Below, in pieces: positions 1 to 9,721 of a stretch of 64,000 bases of DNA. A program made the position numbers and the translations under genes. The stretch lies in contig CACASB010000001.1 of assembly GCA_902535155.1 (NCBI GenBank), forward strand, positions 1 through 64,000. Direction: 5' to 3'. Positions within the stretch are counted from its first letter, which is position 1, and each line of letters begins with the position of its first letter. This DNA is from an uncultured Pelagibacteraceae bacterium (lineage in GTDB: Bacteria; Pseudomonadota; Alphaproteobacteria; Pelagibacterales; Pelagibacteraceae). The notes beneath the pieces were generated by a model. It saw nothing but the letters and a program-made list of their open reading frames with translations. It ran no database searches and had not been told where the DNA came from.

Positions 1-393
1 ACTAAGTCTTACTGTCTCCTGTGGAACTTCCTCAAATTTAAAAACGTCTTCTAAAATATTTGATAAATCTAAACCCTCGTCTAATTTAGACTTGTTTTTA
101 ATTTCTTCTCCTTCAAGTACTTTTTTAAATTTTTTACTTGAGTCATTAACTTTAATATTTTTTACAATTTTGGGATTAATTTCTGAAAAAAGAGGGATAA
201 TAAAAGCTATTAATATTATCATTAAACTTGAGCATCCCGTTAAGTATAGAGTTTTAAATTTTTCGAATCCAAACTTAAAAGTTGTTTTTTTTTTAATGAT
301 GATACCTCGAGACGATAAAAATTTCTGAAGCTTAAGAAATTGATTTACGTTGAAATTTTTTTTTATTAATTTATTTATAAAAATTTTTTTCAA
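1..393 (-). CDS. Truncated CDS running off the left edge; hypothetical membrane-anchored protein (TTG start overlapping the stop of the NifU-like gene)
   Basis: Hand translation of the minus strand gives an open frame MKKIFINKLIKKNFNVNQFLKLQKFLSSRG...TLYLTGCSSLMIILIAFIIPLFSEINPK...FEEVPQETVRLS with no stop up to base 1; one hydrophobic segment. Confidence 0.5.
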   Translation of the reverse strand, partial: MKKIFINKLIKKNFNVNQFLKLQKFLSSRGIIIKKKTTFKFGFEKFKTLYLTGCSSLMIILIAFIIPLFSEINPKIVKNIKVNDSSKKFKKVLEGEEIKNKSKLDEGLDLSNILEDVFKFEEVPQETVRLS

Positions 394-929
394 ATGGCCT
401 CAACTTCTTTAACTTCTGGAATATAATGACAAAGTAAATTTTGAACTCCTTGTTTTAAAGTTAAAGCAGCGCTAGGACAACCAGAACATGCGCCTCGAAG
501 TTCTACTTTGACTATCCCATCTTTAAATTCTTTAAATTTGATATCGCCACCATCTCTTGCTACCGCAGGTCTAATTTTAGTTTCCAATATTTTAATAATT
601 TGACCCTCTAAAGTTGATGTGTCTAGTTCTATTTTTACTTCTCTATCTGAAATGACATTTTCATTTCCGTTAGCATAATAATCGTTAATAAAAGATACAA
701 TAATATGTTTTAGCTCTTCCCATTCAAACTGATCGTGTTTATTTACAGAAATAAAATTATCAGAAAGAAAAATACCTTTTACTCCTTGTATTGATAAAAT
801 ATTTCTAATCAACTCGTTGCTAGTCTTACTGATTTCCGTAATTTCTATTGGTCCAATTAAGGATACTCTTTTCCCAGGAAGGAATTTTAATGAATTCGGA
901 TTGGGTGTTATTTCTGTTTGCACAAACAT
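390..929 (-). CDS. NifU-like Fe-S scaffold protein (Nfu N-terminal plus NifU C-terminal domain)
   Basis: MFVQTEITPNPNSLKFLPG N-terminus and C-terminal GACSGCPSA CxxC motif. Confidence 0.9.
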   Translation of the reverse strand: MFVQTEITPNPNSLKFLPGKRVSLIGPIEITEISKTSNELIRNILSIQGVKGIFLSDNFISVNKHDQFEWEELKHIIVSFINDYYANGNENVISDREVKIELDTSTLEGQIIKILETKIRPAVARDGGDIKFKEFKDGIVKVELRGACSGCPSAALTLKQGVQNLLCHYIPEVKEVEAI

Positions 930-974
930 TTATTAAATATAGGTATAAGATAAGATTTTTAAAGTAAATAATAC

Positions 975-1976
975 TCAAAAACCAAATTTTTTCTTAATAT
1001 CTTTTATTTTTTTTGATGATAATTTATAGGCTTTTTCGCTACCATCTTGTAAAACTTGATCAATATAGGAAGGATCCTGTTTTAATTTTTTAATTTCCTT
1101 TGAAATTGGTGAAATTTTTTCAACAATCACATCTGATAATTGTTCTTTGAAAAATGAAAAGTTTTTGTTTTTAAATTCATTCAACAAATTTTCAATTTTT
1201 TTTCCAGATAAGCTTGAATAAATTCCAATTAAATTCTCAATTTCAGGCCGAGATTTTAAATTGTTTATATTAGTTGGAAAAGGATTGGTGTCTGTTTTTG
1301 CTTTTTTAATTTTATTAATTATTTCTACTTCTGTATCAGTTAAGTTTATTCTGCTTAACTCAGAAGGGTCTGATTTGCTCATTTTCTTATTACCATCTTT
1401 TAAACTCATAATTCTTGCAAAGTTTTTTTGAATTAAGGGCTCCGGGATTTTAAAAAAATCTGGTGCATCAAAATCAGTATTAAATTTTTTTGAAATATCT
1501 CTAGCCAATTCCAAGTGCTGTTTTTGATCCTCGCCTACAGGAACGTGAGTTGCATCATATAAAAGAATATCTGCAGCCATCAAGACTGGATAAATATAAA
1601 GACCAACACTAGCCTTTTCTTTATCTTTTCCAGCCTTTTCTTTAAATTGTGTCATTCTATTTAACCAACCAATCCTAGCAACACAACTTAATAACCAAGA
1701 AACTTCTGAATGAGCTGATACAGACGACTGATTAAATATTATACTTTTTTTTGGGTTGATGCCACACGCTAAAAATGTTGCTGCAGTATCTCTAATATTT
1801 TGTTTTAAGATTCTCGGGTCTTGTTTTATTGTAACAGCATGTAAGTCAACTACACAAAATAAACACTCGTTATTTTCATTTTGTAGGTCAACAAAGTTTT
1901 TAATCGCCCCAATATAGTTGCCCAAATGTAGATTGCCAGTAGGTTGTACACCAGAAAAAATTTTTTTAACTCCCAT
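975..1976 (-). CDS. trpS: Tryptophanyl-tRNA synthetase
   Basis: FSGVQPTGNLHLGNYIGA (HIGH-like) and KMSKS motifs. Confidence 0.97.
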   Translation of the reverse strand: MGVKKIFSGVQPTGNLHLGNYIGAIKNFVDLQNENNECLFCVVDLHAVTIKQDPRILKQNIRDTAATFLACGINPKKSIIFNQSSVSAHSEVSWLLSCVARIGWLNRMTQFKEKAGKDKEKASVGLYIYPVLMAADILLYDATHVPVGEDQKQHLELARDISKKFNTDFDAPDFFKIPEPLIQKNFARIMSLKDGNKKMSKSDPSELSRINLTDTEVEIINKIKKAKTDTNPFPTNINNLKSRPEIENLIGIYSSLSGKKIENLLNEFKNKNFSFFKEQLSDVIVEKISPISKEIKKLKQDPSYIDQVLQDGSEKAYKLSSKKIKDIKKKFGF

Positions 1977-1977
1977 A

Positions 1978-3507
1978 TTAGTACTTTATTTTAATATCAC
2001 TCAATTTGAAAGCTTTAGTAATCAATGAAACTAAGAAATAAATTACTATACTCAATATTACTAAAAAAATCAGATAGATAAATTTATAGTTATTTTCAAA
2101 AGACAATTGGTTATCAAAATAGTAAAGTAAGTTTTGAAGGCTTATTCCCATTATAATAGTTGAAACAGTAATTCTTATAATTTGTATTATTAATTTTTTT
2201 TTTAATTTAAAATAATTTTTTTTATGTAAATAAATATATAATAAAATAGAATTAATCCATGATGATATTGATGTTGCAATTGGAATTATAATGAAGCCCA
2301 AATCTTTAAAATAATAAACACTAATTAAAATATTTGATAAAACTGATATGGTAGAAAAATAAAAAGGAATTTTAGTATTATCTCTTGCAAAAATAAAACT
2401 TGAAAATATTTTTATTAAAGAAAATGCAGGTAGTCCTAGAGAAAAAAATAATAAAGCTTTAGCAGAATTTCTAACAGTTGTTTTATCAAAAGATCCGTAG
2501 CCAAATAATGAAGATACAATCTCCTCATTTGCAATTATTAGAGCTAACATTGCTGGAAAACTTAAAAGTATTGATAATTCTAGAGATTTATTTTGTATGT
2601 TATCTATTTCCAATTGTTTATTTTGCTGAATGTATGATGATAACTTCGGAAGTATGATCGTTCCTATTGCAATACCTGCAATTGCAAGATTTATTTGATA
2701 AATTCTGTCAGCGTAATATAAAATAGAGACCGCACCTGCTTGGAATGAAGCAATTATTGTTCCTACTAAGATATTTATTTGAGTTACACCAGAAGAAAAA
2801 ATACTGGGTAATAATTTTTTAAAAAACAATTTTACCTCTTTTGTAATATTAAATTTAAATTTAAATTTTGGTTTAAAAAATTTTTTAACAAATAATATTA
2901 GAAAAATAGCTTGTACAAACCCTGCTATTGATACTCCATAAGACAAATAGATAACTAATTTTTCACCTAAAACTTTTCCAAAAACTAATATTCCAATCAT
3001 TATTATGTTTAGAATAATTGGTGCAGCCGAAGCTGCAGCAAACCTATTATGTGAGTTTAAAATAGCCGAAAAAAAAGATGCCAAACTAACAAATAATATA
3101 AAAGGGAAGGTAATTTTTGTTAATTGAATCGCTAAAGCAAATTTTTCTGGATTAGATTTAAAACCAGGAGCAATTAAAGATACAAAGAAAGGCATGAATA
3201 GCTCAACTAAAAGTACTAATGCAAATAGAAAAATAGTTAAGAGGTTGAAAATATTATTGGCAAAATTTTCTGATTTTTTTTTTCCTTTGACTAATTCTTT
3301 TGAATAACTTGGCACGAATGCAGCATTAAATGATCCTTCGCCAAATAATCTTCTAAAGGTATTTGGAATTCTAAAAGCAACAAAAAAAGCATCGGCTATA
3401 GGTCCAGAACCAAGAAATATTGCAATAAGTATATCTCTTAAATAACCCGAAATACGACTAATCAAAGTATAAAAACTAAAAGTCCCGGTTGACTTAATTA
3501 TATTCAT
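1978..3507 (-). CDS. murJ: Lipid II flippase MurJ (MviN)
   Basis: Polytopic; SRISGYLRDILIA..GPIADAFFVAFRIPNTFRRLFGEGSFNAAFVP typical of MurJ. Confidence 0.95.
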   Translation of the reverse strand: MNIIKSTGTFSFYTLISRISGYLRDILIAIFLGSGPIADAFFVAFRIPNTFRRLFGEGSFNAAFVPSYSKELVKGKKKSENFANNIFNLLTIFLFALVLLVELFMPFFVSLIAPGFKSNPEKFALAIQLTKITFPFILFVSLASFFSAILNSHNRFAAASAAPIILNIIMIGILVFGKVLGEKLVIYLSYGVSIAGFVQAIFLILFVKKFFKPKFKFKFNITKEVKLFFKKLLPSIFSSGVTQINILVGTIIASFQAGAVSILYYADRIYQINLAIAGIAIGTIILPKLSSYIQQNKQLEIDNIQNKSLELSILLSFPAMLALIIANEEIVSSLFGYGSFDKTTVRNSAKALLFFSLGLPAFSLIKIFSSFIFARDNTKIPFYFSTISVLSNILISVYYFKDLGFIIIPIATSISSWINSILLYIYLHKKNYFKLKKKLIIQIIRITVSTIIMGISLQNLLYYFDNQLSFENNYKFIYLIFLVILSIVIYFLVSLITKAFKLSDIKIKY

Positions 3508-3557
3508 AAATCATATTAGTCTTAATGTTGGCTCAATTGTATACATAATTAATAACA

Positions 3558-5843
3558 ATGAAAAAAAATAAAGTTGAACATTACTCAGATAAAGAAGCAT
3601 TAGAATTTCATAATAGCAACAAATCGGGCAAGATTGAGATTATTTCATCAAAACCAATGACTTCAAAAAGGGATCTTGCACTAGCTTATTCGCCTGGTGT
3701 TGCCGCGCCTGTAAAAGCGATTGCTGAAAACCCTGACCGAGCGTACGATTATACAACTAAAGGAAATTTAGTAGCGGTAATTAGTAATGGTTCTGCAATT
3801 TTAGGTTTAGGTAATTTAGGAGCCATAGCATCAAAACCTGTTATGGAGGGTAAGGCTATATTATTTAAAAGATTTGCAGATATAGATTCAATTGATATAG
3901 AGATTGACTCTAGTGATACGGAAGAAATAATTAAATCAATAAAAAATATTTCTAAAAGTTTTGGAGGAATAAACCTCGAGGACATTAAAGCGCCCGAGTG
4001 TTTTATTATAGAGAGAAAATTAAAAGAAATATTAGATATTCCAGTTTTTCATGACGATCAACATGGTACAGCAATAATAACAAGCGCTGCATTAATAAAT
4101 GCATGTGACATTGCTAAAAAAAATTTGAATGAAATAAATGTAGTTATTAATGGTGCTGGGGCATCTGCCATGGCGTGCGCAAAGCTCTTTATAAATTCAG
4201 GAGTAGATAAAAATAAAATCAAAATGCTTGACTCAAAAGGAGTTATTTATAAAGGCAGAGATAATTTAAATGAATGGAAAAATGAGTTTTCTATTACAAC
4301 AAATGACAGAAGTTTAAAGGATGCTATTAAAAATGCTGATGTTTTTTTAGGGTTATCACAAGCGGGGGTTCTCAAAAAGGACATGGTAAAAAATATGGCA
4401 AAAAATCCTATAATTTTTGCCTGCGCTAATCCTGATCCAGAGATTACTCCTGAGGAAATAGAAGAAGTTAGAAACGATGCAATTATTGCAACTGGCAGGT
4501 CAGATTATCCTAATCAAGTAAATAATTTAATTGGCTTTCCATATATTTTTAGAGGAGCTCTTGATGTTAGATCAAAAACAATAAATGAAGATATGAAAGT
4601 TGCTGCTGTGCATGCTATAGCTTCGTTGGCTAGAGAGAGAGTTCCAGATGAAGTAGTTGCTGCGATGGGCGGAGAGAGACCATTTTACGGAAAAGACTAT
4701 ATTATTCCATCAACTTTTGATCCAAGATTAATAAGCGTTATACCCCTAGCAGTTGCAAAAGCTGCAATCAAAACTGGCGTAGCCAGAATAGGAATTGAAA
4801 ATTTTGAGAATTACTCAGAGCAACTAAAAAATAGGCTTGATCCAACTGTAGCTGTGATACAAGGTATAAACTCACAAATTAAAAAATATCAAAAAAAAGT
4901 TGTATTTGCTGATGGAGAAGATGAAAATAATCTTAAGGCTGCAATTGCATTCAAAAACAGCAGGTTGGGTATTCCTATTTTAATTGCGAAAGAGGAGATA
5001 GTTAGGAAAAAATTGAACGAAATTGGATACGGAGAAAACTTTGATATTAAGATTATTAATTCTACGAATGAGGAATTAAGAAAAAAATATACAGAATTTT
5101 TATTTAAACGACTTCAAAGAACTGATGGATTATTAGAACGTGATTGCGATAAACTCGTAAGAAATGATAGAGTTACTTTTGGTGCGTGTATGGTTTCATG
5201 TGGAGATGCAGATGCAATGGTTACTGGCAATACTAGAAGATATTCAGCATCTTTAGAAAAAATTTCTAAAGTCATTGACCCAAGACCAGGTGAAATAATG
5301 TTCGGCTTAAATATGATAGTTAATAGGGGAAAAACTATTTTTATTTGTGATACTACAGTGATCGAGTACCCAAATGAAAAACAATTGGCTGAAATGGCAA
5401 TTTCAGCTGCTAGAGTTGTAAGGCTTTTTGGATTTGATCCCAAAATAGCTTTTTTATCTCATTCTACTTTTGGACAACCAACTACTGATAGAACGAAAAG
5501 AATAAGTGATGCAGTGGAGCTTCTTAAAAAGAAAAATGTTGATTTTAAATTTGATGGTGAAATGCAGCCAGATGTTGCTTTGGAGGATATGTTTCAAGAA
5601 CTATATCCATTTTCTGAAATTGTTGGAAATGCAAATGTTTTAATTATGCCAAGTCAACACAGTGCAGCAATATCATACAAAATGATACAATCTATGAGTA
5701 GAGCAAAATTAATTGGGCCACTTTTGATAGGTCTGGGACAAGCAATTGAGATAGCTCCATTGAGAAGTTCAACATCTGATATATTGAATTTAGCATCTGT
5801 TGCAGCATATTCAGCTGAAATAATCGATTACAAAAAAAATTAA
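3558..5843 (+). CDS. maeB: NADP-dependent malic enzyme with C-terminal phosphotransacetylase-like domain
   Basis: 761 aa; LALAYSPGVAAP, FHDDQHGTAII, C-terminal Pta-like region. Confidence 0.95.
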   Translation: MKKNKVEHYSDKEALEFHNSNKSGKIEIISSKPMTSKRDLALAYSPGVAAPVKAIAENPDRAYDYTTKGNLVAVISNGSAILGLGNLGAIASKPVMEGKAILFKRFADIDSIDIEIDSSDTEEIIKSIKNISKSFGGINLEDIKAPECFIIERKLKEILDIPVFHDDQHGTAIITSAALINACDIAKKNLNEINVVINGAGASAMACAKLFINSGVDKNKIKMLDSKGVIYKGRDNLNEWKNEFSITTNDRSLKDAIKNADVFLGLSQAGVLKKDMVKNMAKNPIIFACANPDPEITPEEIEEVRNDAIIATGRSDYPNQVNNLIGFPYIFRGALDVRSKTINEDMKVAAVHAIASLARERVPDEVVAAMGGERPFYGKDYIIPSTFDPRLISVIPLAVAKAAIKTGVARIGIENFENYSEQLKNRLDPTVAVIQGINSQIKKYQKKVVFADGEDENNLKAAIAFKNSRLGIPILIAKEEIVRKKLNEIGYGENFDIKIINSTNEELRKKYTEFLFKRLQRTDGLLERDCDKLVRNDRVTFGACMVSCGDADAMVTGNTRRYSASLEKISKVIDPRPGEIMFGLNMIVNRGKTIFICDTTVIEYPNEKQLAEMAISAARVVRLFGFDPKIAFLSHSTFGQPTTDRTKRISDAVELLKKKNVDFKFDGEMQPDVALEDMFQELYPFSEIVGNANVLIMPSQHSAAISYKMIQSMSRAKLIGPLLIGLGQAIEIAPLRSSTSDILNLASVAAYSAEIIDYKKN

Positions 5844-6436
5844 TCTTTTTGAATTCTCAAATCCTCTACCAAGAGAATACTAGCAACAACTTTATTTACA
5901 TCTAATATAGAATTTGCCTCATCAATAACTATTTCTAATTCGTTTTTATTTCTTGCTATTCCATAAATATAAATATTTTTTTTATAAGTATCTATTTGAT
6001 AATTACCTGATTTTGTATTTTTATTTACAATTAAAGCAGCTCGTAATTGAGAAGTGATTAATGTGTCTTTAGCTGATTGTTTGAAATTAAATTTTTCTTT
6101 AATTTTTATATCATTTCTTACAGATCTAACTCCACTAGTTTCCCATGCAATTTTTGTAATTTTTAATTTTTCTTCAGGATTATCAACCTTACCAGTGATA
6201 AATATTCTGCCGTCTAAAACCTTAGTTTTAACAGACAAGAAATATTTTTTTTCTTCAATTGTAAGTCTGGTAGTTAAGTTCTTTTCCATGATGGAATCAT
6301 CAATTTGTGTTCCTAAAGATCTTGGGTCAATTGCTACTGAAACTCCAGTTCCAAACAAACCTCTTGAGCTAGTACCTGAACAGTTGTTTAAGAAAAAAAG
6401 TAGTATTAGAAAATAAAAAAAAATTTTATTTTTCAT
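5840..6436 (-). CDS. BON-domain lipoprotein (DolP/YraP-like)
   Basis: Lipobox LFFLNNCSG, two BON-like repeats; adjacent to rsmI. Confidence 0.8.
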   Translation of the reverse strand: MKNKIFFYFLILLFFLNNCSGTSSRGLFGTGVSVAIDPRSLGTQIDDSIMEKNLTTRLTIEEKKYFLSVKTKVLDGRIFITGKVDNPEEKLKITKIAWETSGVRSVRNDIKIKEKFNFKQSAKDTLITSQLRAALIVNKNTKSGNYQIDTYKKNIYIYGIARNKNELEIVIDEANSILDVNKVVASILLVEDLRIQKD

Positions 6437-7268
6437 TTTTAAGTTTTAGACAAAAATTGTAAATTACTTTTTTTGGTATTTTTTTATTAGAGAATTTTTT
6501 AATGATATCTTTTATACTTTTATTTTTTAGCATTTTATTAATAATTTTTTTATCAGATTCGGTCGGAAAACTAAAAGGATTTGTACTTTCTTTTATCTCA
6601 GAGATAACAATCGTAAGTTCTCCTTTATCATATAACTTAATCTTTTTTAAGTCTTCAACTTTGCATCTAATAAATTCTTCATGAATTTTTGTCATCTCTC
6701 TACAAAGAACAATTTCTCTTTTACTAAAAAAATTTATGAATTGTTCTAAATTTTTAATCAATTTTTTTGGTGGAATAAATATAACTATTGAATAATTAAT
6801 TTTGGAAAGAAATTCCAGTTCTCTAGTTAGTTTATTTTTTTTTTCTTCTAAAAAACCATAAAAAATAAATTTGTCTGAAAAACCGCTTATTGACAAAGAA
6901 GCTATAACTGACGAAGCTCCTGGTATTGGAATAATTGGAATATCATTATTTATACATTCTCTCACCAATATTTTTCCTGGGTCTGAAATTGCTGGAGTTC
7001 CCGCATCAGTGATAATTGATATTACTTTACCACCCTTTAAATCATTTATTATATCTTTGGTCTTTTTTCTTTCATTAAATTTATGAAATGCAGTAAGTTG
7101 TGTTTTTATATTATAATGGTTTAAAAGCTTTATAGAAACACGAGTATCTTCACACAAAATTAGTTCTGAATTTTTTAGAATTTCAAGTGCTCTTACTGTT
7201 AAATCTCCTAGGTTTCCTATGGGTGTAGAAACCAGATAAAGACCTTTTTTTTGTGATTGTGATATCAT
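6426..7268 (-). CDS. rsmI: 16S rRNA (cytidine1402-2'-O)-methyltransferase
   Basis: GLYLVSTPIGNLGDLTVRALEIL, ITDAGTPAISDPG. Confidence 0.96.
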   Translation of the reverse strand: MISQSQKKGLYLVSTPIGNLGDLTVRALEILKNSELILCEDTRVSIKLLNHYNIKTQLTAFHKFNERKKTKDIINDLKGGKVISIITDAGTPAISDPGKILVRECINNDIPIIPIPGASSVIASLSISGFSDKFIFYGFLEEKKNKLTRELEFLSKINYSIVIFIPPKKLIKNLEQFINFFSKREIVLCREMTKIHEEFIRCKVEDLKKIKLYDKGELTIVISEIKESTNPFSFPTESDKKIINKMLKNKSIKDIIKKFSNKKIPKKVIYNFCLKLKNEK

Positions 7269-7299
7269 TAAATTAAAACTTTATTATATAATATATAAT

Positions 7300-8448
7300 A
7301 TGAAAAAATTACTTAATTTAATATTTTTTGTATTCATATTTTTTATTTTCACTAATAAGCTTTTTGCATTTGAGGAAAAGATTAAAATTGGGTTGTTGTT
7401 ACCTTTAAGTGGACAAAACGAAGATATTGGAAAATCGGTGTTAAGGGCTGTAAGTTTAGCTATTAATAAAATTGATGATCCAGTTTTAGAAATTTATCCA
7501 AAAAATAACTTAGATAATTCTGATGATAATATTAAAGCAGCACAAGAGCTTTACGATCAAGGTATCAGAATATTTATTGGACCAATCTTTGACAAAAACA
7601 TAAAAAATTTAGGAAAATTTAGTGATGCAGTATTTATAACTTTTTCCAATAAAAATAAAAGTACACAAAAAAATTTGATTTACGCAGGTGTGAATGCAAC
7701 TTCCCAGATGGCTGCAATTAAAAAATTTCTTGAAGATAATGATATTACAAAAACTATTTGCCTTATTCCCGAGGCCGATTTTAAAGAAGAAATTAAAAAC
7801 GGAATTTCTCAAACAAAAATAAATTTAAAAAGAATTTTTTATTATGATACAGAACCGACAGGGATTACAAAAAGAATTGAGAAAATTACAAGGTATGATG
7901 TTAGAAAACAAAATCTACTTGATGAAATTAAAAGAATAGAAAATTCTGATGATCCAAATAAAGAAAAAAAAATAAAAAATTTAGAAAAAAAGGACACTAT
8001 AGGTAAATTAGGTTTTGACTCAGTTATAATTTCAGATTTTGATGAGTCGTTAAAAAGTGTAATAACGTCACTTATTTACACAGATGTATCCACAAAAAGG
8101 GTTCATTTTATAACTCTAAATCAATGGTTCGATGATAGTTTGCTTAAAGAGGACAGTTCACAAAATATTTATTTTCCATCAATTGATAAAAAAAATTACG
8201 ATAACTTTTCGAATTTATTTTTTAAAAAATTTAAAAGTTATCCAAATCAAATTTCTTTTTTAAGCTATGACTTAGTTGGACTAGTTTATTATTTAAAAAA
8301 AAAAAGTTTAGAAAATACAAATAAAATTTTTGATCAAAAAAACGTATTTAAAGGAAAAGCGGGTATTTTTAAGATCAAAGATAAAAAAATTAGTCATGTT
8401 CTTAATTTTTATAAAGTTGAAAATGGCAAGTTTATAAAAATTTTTTGA
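7300..8448 (+). CDS. Penicillin-binding protein activator (LpoA/YraM-like periplasmic-binding fold)
   Basis: KIGLLLPLSGQNEDIGKSVLRAVSLAI; divergent from rsmI as in the yraL-yraM arrangement. Confidence 0.75.
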   Translation: MKKLLNLIFFVFIFFIFTNKLFAFEEKIKIGLLLPLSGQNEDIGKSVLRAVSLAINKIDDPVLEIYPKNNLDNSDDNIKAAQELYDQGIRIFIGPIFDKNIKNLGKFSDAVFITFSNKNKSTQKNLIYAGVNATSQMAAIKKFLEDNDITKTICLIPEADFKEEIKNGISQTKINLKRIFYYDTEPTGITKRIEKITRYDVRKQNLLDEIKRIENSDDPNKEKKIKNLEKKDTIGKLGFDSVIISDFDESLKSVITSLIYTDVSTKRVHFITLNQWFDDSLLKEDSSQNIYFPSIDKKNYDNFSNLFFKKFKSYPNQISFLSYDLVGLVYYLKKKSLENTNKIFDQKNVFKGKAGIFKIKDKKISHVLNFYKVENGKFIKIF

Positions 8449-9034
8449 TTTTTTGAAAAGCTTTGTATCTATGATCAATTTTATATTTTTTTTTCGGTAA
8501 AATTTGACCAAATGTTTTTCTTGATCCACGAGGGATAAAAATTGGATCATATCCGAAACCCTTTGTTCCAACTTTTATATTAGAAATTCTTCCATCAATT
8601 TTCCCAGTTGCAGTTTTATATTTTCCACTTGGCCAATAGATTGTTAAGGCACAAATAAAATTAGCCTTTATTTTTTTATTTCTCCAATTCAGAATTTTTT
8701 TGTCTAATTTTTTAAATACTTTCTTAATTGCTAAATCAAAATTGTTGTTTTTTCCTCCCCAACGAGCTGAATAAATACCGGGTTGATTGTTTAAAAGTCT
8801 TATTTCTAAACCTGAGTCGTCTGACATACAAATTTGATTACTCTTATCTGAAAAAAACTTGGCTTTTATGAGAGAATTTTCTTTAAAAGTTTTTCCATTT
8901 TCCTTTGGACTTTTTAAATTAAAGTCAGATGTTGAAAAAATTTTAATGTTTTTTGGCAATAAAGCTTTAATTTCTCTTAATTTACCCTTGTTATTAGTGC
9001 CAATTAGCAGTTGTGAAATTTTTTTAGATTTCAT
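8432..9034 (-). CDS. rdgB: Non-canonical purine NTP pyrophosphatase (RdgB/HAM1)
   Basis: TNNKGKLREI, SDDSGLEI, GKGFGYDPIF-like (GTKGFGYDPIFIP); 17-bp convergent overlap with the upstream CDS. Confidence 0.93.
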   Translation of the reverse strand: MKSKKISQLLIGTNNKGKLREIKALLPKNIKIFSTSDFNLKSPKENGKTFKENSLIKAKFFSDKSNQICMSDDSGLEIRLLNNQPGIYSARWGGKNNNFDLAIKKVFKKLDKKILNWRNKKIKANFICALTIYWPSGKYKTATGKIDGRISNIKVGTKGFGYDPIFIPRGSRKTFGQILPKKKYKIDHRYKAFQKIKKFL

Positions 9035-9070
9035 CTAGAAATATTCATTTTACATACCATATAAATAACT

Positions 9071-9661
9071 ATGGAAAAAGAAAACGAAAATACCTTAAAA
9101 GTAGAAAATAAAGAAGAAATAGTAAATGATGAAAGAAACTCTGAAAAAGAACAGAAGGTGGAGTTAACTTCAGAAGAAAAATTAATAGAGACAGAGGAAA
9201 AGTTAACTAGAAGTTATGCTGAATTAGAAAACCAAAGAAGAAGATACGAAAAAGAAAAAGAAGAAGCCTATGAATTTGGGGGAATGGCACTAGCGAAAGA
9301 ATGTTTAAATCTGACAGACAACTTAGAAAGATCCAAATTATCTATTATTAATGACGAAAGCCTTGAAAGAAATAATAAGGACAAAATAATTGAACATCTT
9401 GATATTATTTATAAAGATATATTATCAATTTTTAAAAAAAATCATATTGACGAAATATCTGCTCTTGGTGAAAAATTGGATCCAAACAAACACCAGGCTA
9501 TGCTTGAAATCGAGGATTCAGAAAAAGAACAAGGTATAATCGTTCAAGAAATTCAAAAAGGATTTACTCTAAAAGGAAGGTTGCTAAGACCTTCGTTAGT
9601 TGGGGTTTCAAAAAAAACTCAAAAAAACCAGGAAAAACAACAAAAAGAGGAGAAAAATTAA
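9071..9661 (+). CDS. grpE: Nucleotide exchange factor GrpE
   Basis: Coiled-coil N-terminus, LDPNKHQAMLEIE, adjacent to dnaK. Confidence 0.95.
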   Translation: MEKENENTLKVENKEEIVNDERNSEKEQKVELTSEEKLIETEEKLTRSYAELENQRRRYEKEKEEAYEFGGMALAKECLNLTDNLERSKLSIINDESLERNNKDKIIEHLDIIYKDILSIFKKNHIDEISALGEKLDPNKHQAMLEIEDSEKEQGIIVQEIQKGFTLKGRLLRPSLVGVSKKTQKNQEKQQKEEKN

Positions 9662-9673
9662 TATTTGTTATAA

Positions 9674-9701
9674 CTTGTAGATTAAAAATTAACACTTATA
9701 T
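9674..9701 (+). promoter_or_regulatory. Candidate heat-shock (RpoH-type) promoter upstream of dnaK
   Basis: CTTG at 9674-9677, 17 nt spacer, CTTATAT at 9695-9701; resembles alphaproteobacterial RpoH pattern; eye match only. Confidence 0.3.
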
Positions 9702-9721
9702 GAACGATATAACTTAACATT

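Noticed and set aside
92-328. 78-aa + strand ORF
   Set aside because: Antisense to a longer open minus-strand frame; composition looks like translated antisense
3749-3985. Antisense ORF in maeB (also 5114-5443, 10483-10890, 36545-36871, 47703-47963, 48545-48850, 55218-55649 and similar)
   Set aside because: Each lies opposite a well-supported conserved CDS; low-complexity S/F/I-rich translations typical of antisense frames
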